From Bacteroidales bacterium (GTDB lineage: Bacteria; Bacteroidota; Bacteroidia; Bacteroidales; UBA7960): a DNA stretch of 6,659 nt. The notes beneath the pieces are model-generated. The model was not told the origin of the DNA. It was given only the letters and a program-made list of their open reading frames with translations, and made no database searches. The translations under genes were made by a program, and so were the position numbers. Each line of letters opens with the position of its first letter. Within the stretch, counting starts at the first letter, position 1. Shown here piece by piece: positions 6,103-6,659 of the stretch. The stretch covers positions 1 through 6,659 of the forward strand of contig SKTQ01000314.1 in the NCBI GenBank assembly GCA_007122505.1, read 5' to 3'.

Positions 6103-6659
6103 ATGACCCAGGAAGAAGTTAAAAAGAGAAAATACACGTTTGTATTCTGGTTGATTTTTGCATCCCCGGTTGTGCTGGGGCTTTTGCTGTTTTTTTCCAT
6201 TTCTGTCGGATGGTGGGGATTTATGCCCTCATTTGAGGAACTGGAAAACCCCAAAAGTAACCTGGCCAGTGAAATTTATTCGGCCGATGGTGAATTACTG
6301 GGCACTTTTTATATTCACAACCGGTCCAACGTTCAATTCGACGATTTATCCCCCAACGTTGTGAATGCCTTACTCGCTACCGAAGACATTCGGTTCAGGT
6401 ACCATTCGGGCGTAGATGTGCGCAGTGTATTCAGGGTACTGATCCGCAATATCATCGGTGGGCAGCGCAGCGCAGGAGGAGGAAGCACGGTCAGTCAGCA
6501 ATTGGCCAAAAACCTTTTCCCAAGGCAGGAAAATCCGTCACTGGCACAAATTGTCATCATTAAATTAAAGGAATGGGTCACCGCGGCGCGTCTTGAACGC
6601 AACTATACAAAAGATGAAATCATAGCCATGTATTTAAATACGGTTGACTTTGGAAGCCA
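6103..6659 (+). CDS. penicillin-binding protein 1A-type peptidoglycan synthase (partial at window end)
   Basis: The first 185 codons of a class A penicillin-binding protein; the frame is still open at the window end. After a short basic cytoplasmic part, residues about 12-36 form one membrane-spanning segment. The rest seen is the glycosyltransferase family 51 domain, which polymerises lipid II into glycan strands in the periplasm. Motif 1 is ATEDIRFRYHSGVD (92-105) with catalytic Glu94. Motif 2 is GGGSTVSQQLAKNLF (125-139). The third block is KLKEWVTAARLERNYTKDEI (154-173), with the second key Glu at 157, followed by MYLNTVDFG (176-184). The transpeptidase domain expected in this family lies beyond the window. 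The ATG at 6103 fits the short cytoplasmic tail; no Shine-Dalgarno sequence is seen. The gene follows gldH by 42 bases with no evident promoter between, so it is probably co-transcribed with ricT and gldH. The symbol varies in this phylum (mrcA, ponA), so I give none. Confidence 0.93.
   Translation, partial: MTQEEVKKRKYTFVFWLIFASPVVLGLLLFFSISVGWWGFMPSFEELENPKSNLASEIYSADGELLGTFYIHNRSNVQFDDLSPNVVNALLATEDIRFRYHSGVDVRSVFRVLIRNIIGGQRSAGGGSTVSQQLAKNLFPRQENPSLAQIVIIKLKEWVTAARLERNYTKDEIIAMYLNTVDFGS

Noticed and set aside
1..6659. Defence system, CRISPR array, integrase, insertion sequence or prophage
   Set aside because: No repeat-spacer pattern, transposase, integrase, terminal repeats or tRNA attachment site was found; all genes are core cellular functions with similar composition.

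Overview
This window looks like chromosomal core-genome DNA from a member of the Bacteroidota, probably Bacteroidales/Marinilabiliales-like. Four things suggest this. A GldH lipoprotein gene is present. Start codons have AT- or A-rich leaders with no clear Shine-Dalgarno sequence. Three promoter candidates match the Bacteroidetes sigma-70 pattern (TTG/TTTG, about 19 bases, TAnnTTTG). The protein sequences also have the flavour of that phylum. I see no mobile element, tRNA, rRNA, CRISPR array or phage gene.

Left part (1-1331, + strand): the 3' half of polA, with the end of the 3'-5' exonuclease domain and the whole polymerase domain. It converges, across an 85-base gap with no convincing terminator, on an mltF-like gene on the - strand (1417-2868). 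That gene encodes a membrane-anchored periplasmic lytic transglycosylase with an N-terminal solute-binding-type domain.

Middle (2869-3218): a 350-base AT-rich divergent control region. It holds one well-formed promoter candidate facing mltF and one facing holB, both with 19-base spacers, plus several small inverted repeats.

Right part (3219-6659, + strand): four genes in a row. They are holB (clamp-loader delta'), ricT (PSP1/YaaT-family protein), gldH (lipoprotein) and the start of a class A penicillin-binding protein (PBP1A type) that runs off the window. A perfect TAnnTTTG element lies just after the holB stop, so ricT-gldH-pbp1A can probably be transcribed separately from holB. The gaps are short (14 and 42 bases), which fits an operon.

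Functionally the window mixes replication (polA, holB), probable RNA-processing regulation (ricT) and cell-wall turnover and synthesis (mltF, gldH by association, pbp1A). I found no clearly undescribed system. The points most worth a second look are the holB-ricT adjacency, known to me also from Bacillus, with all RicT cluster-type cysteines kept; the placement of gldH directly before a peptidoglycan synthase; and the architecture of the divergent control region.
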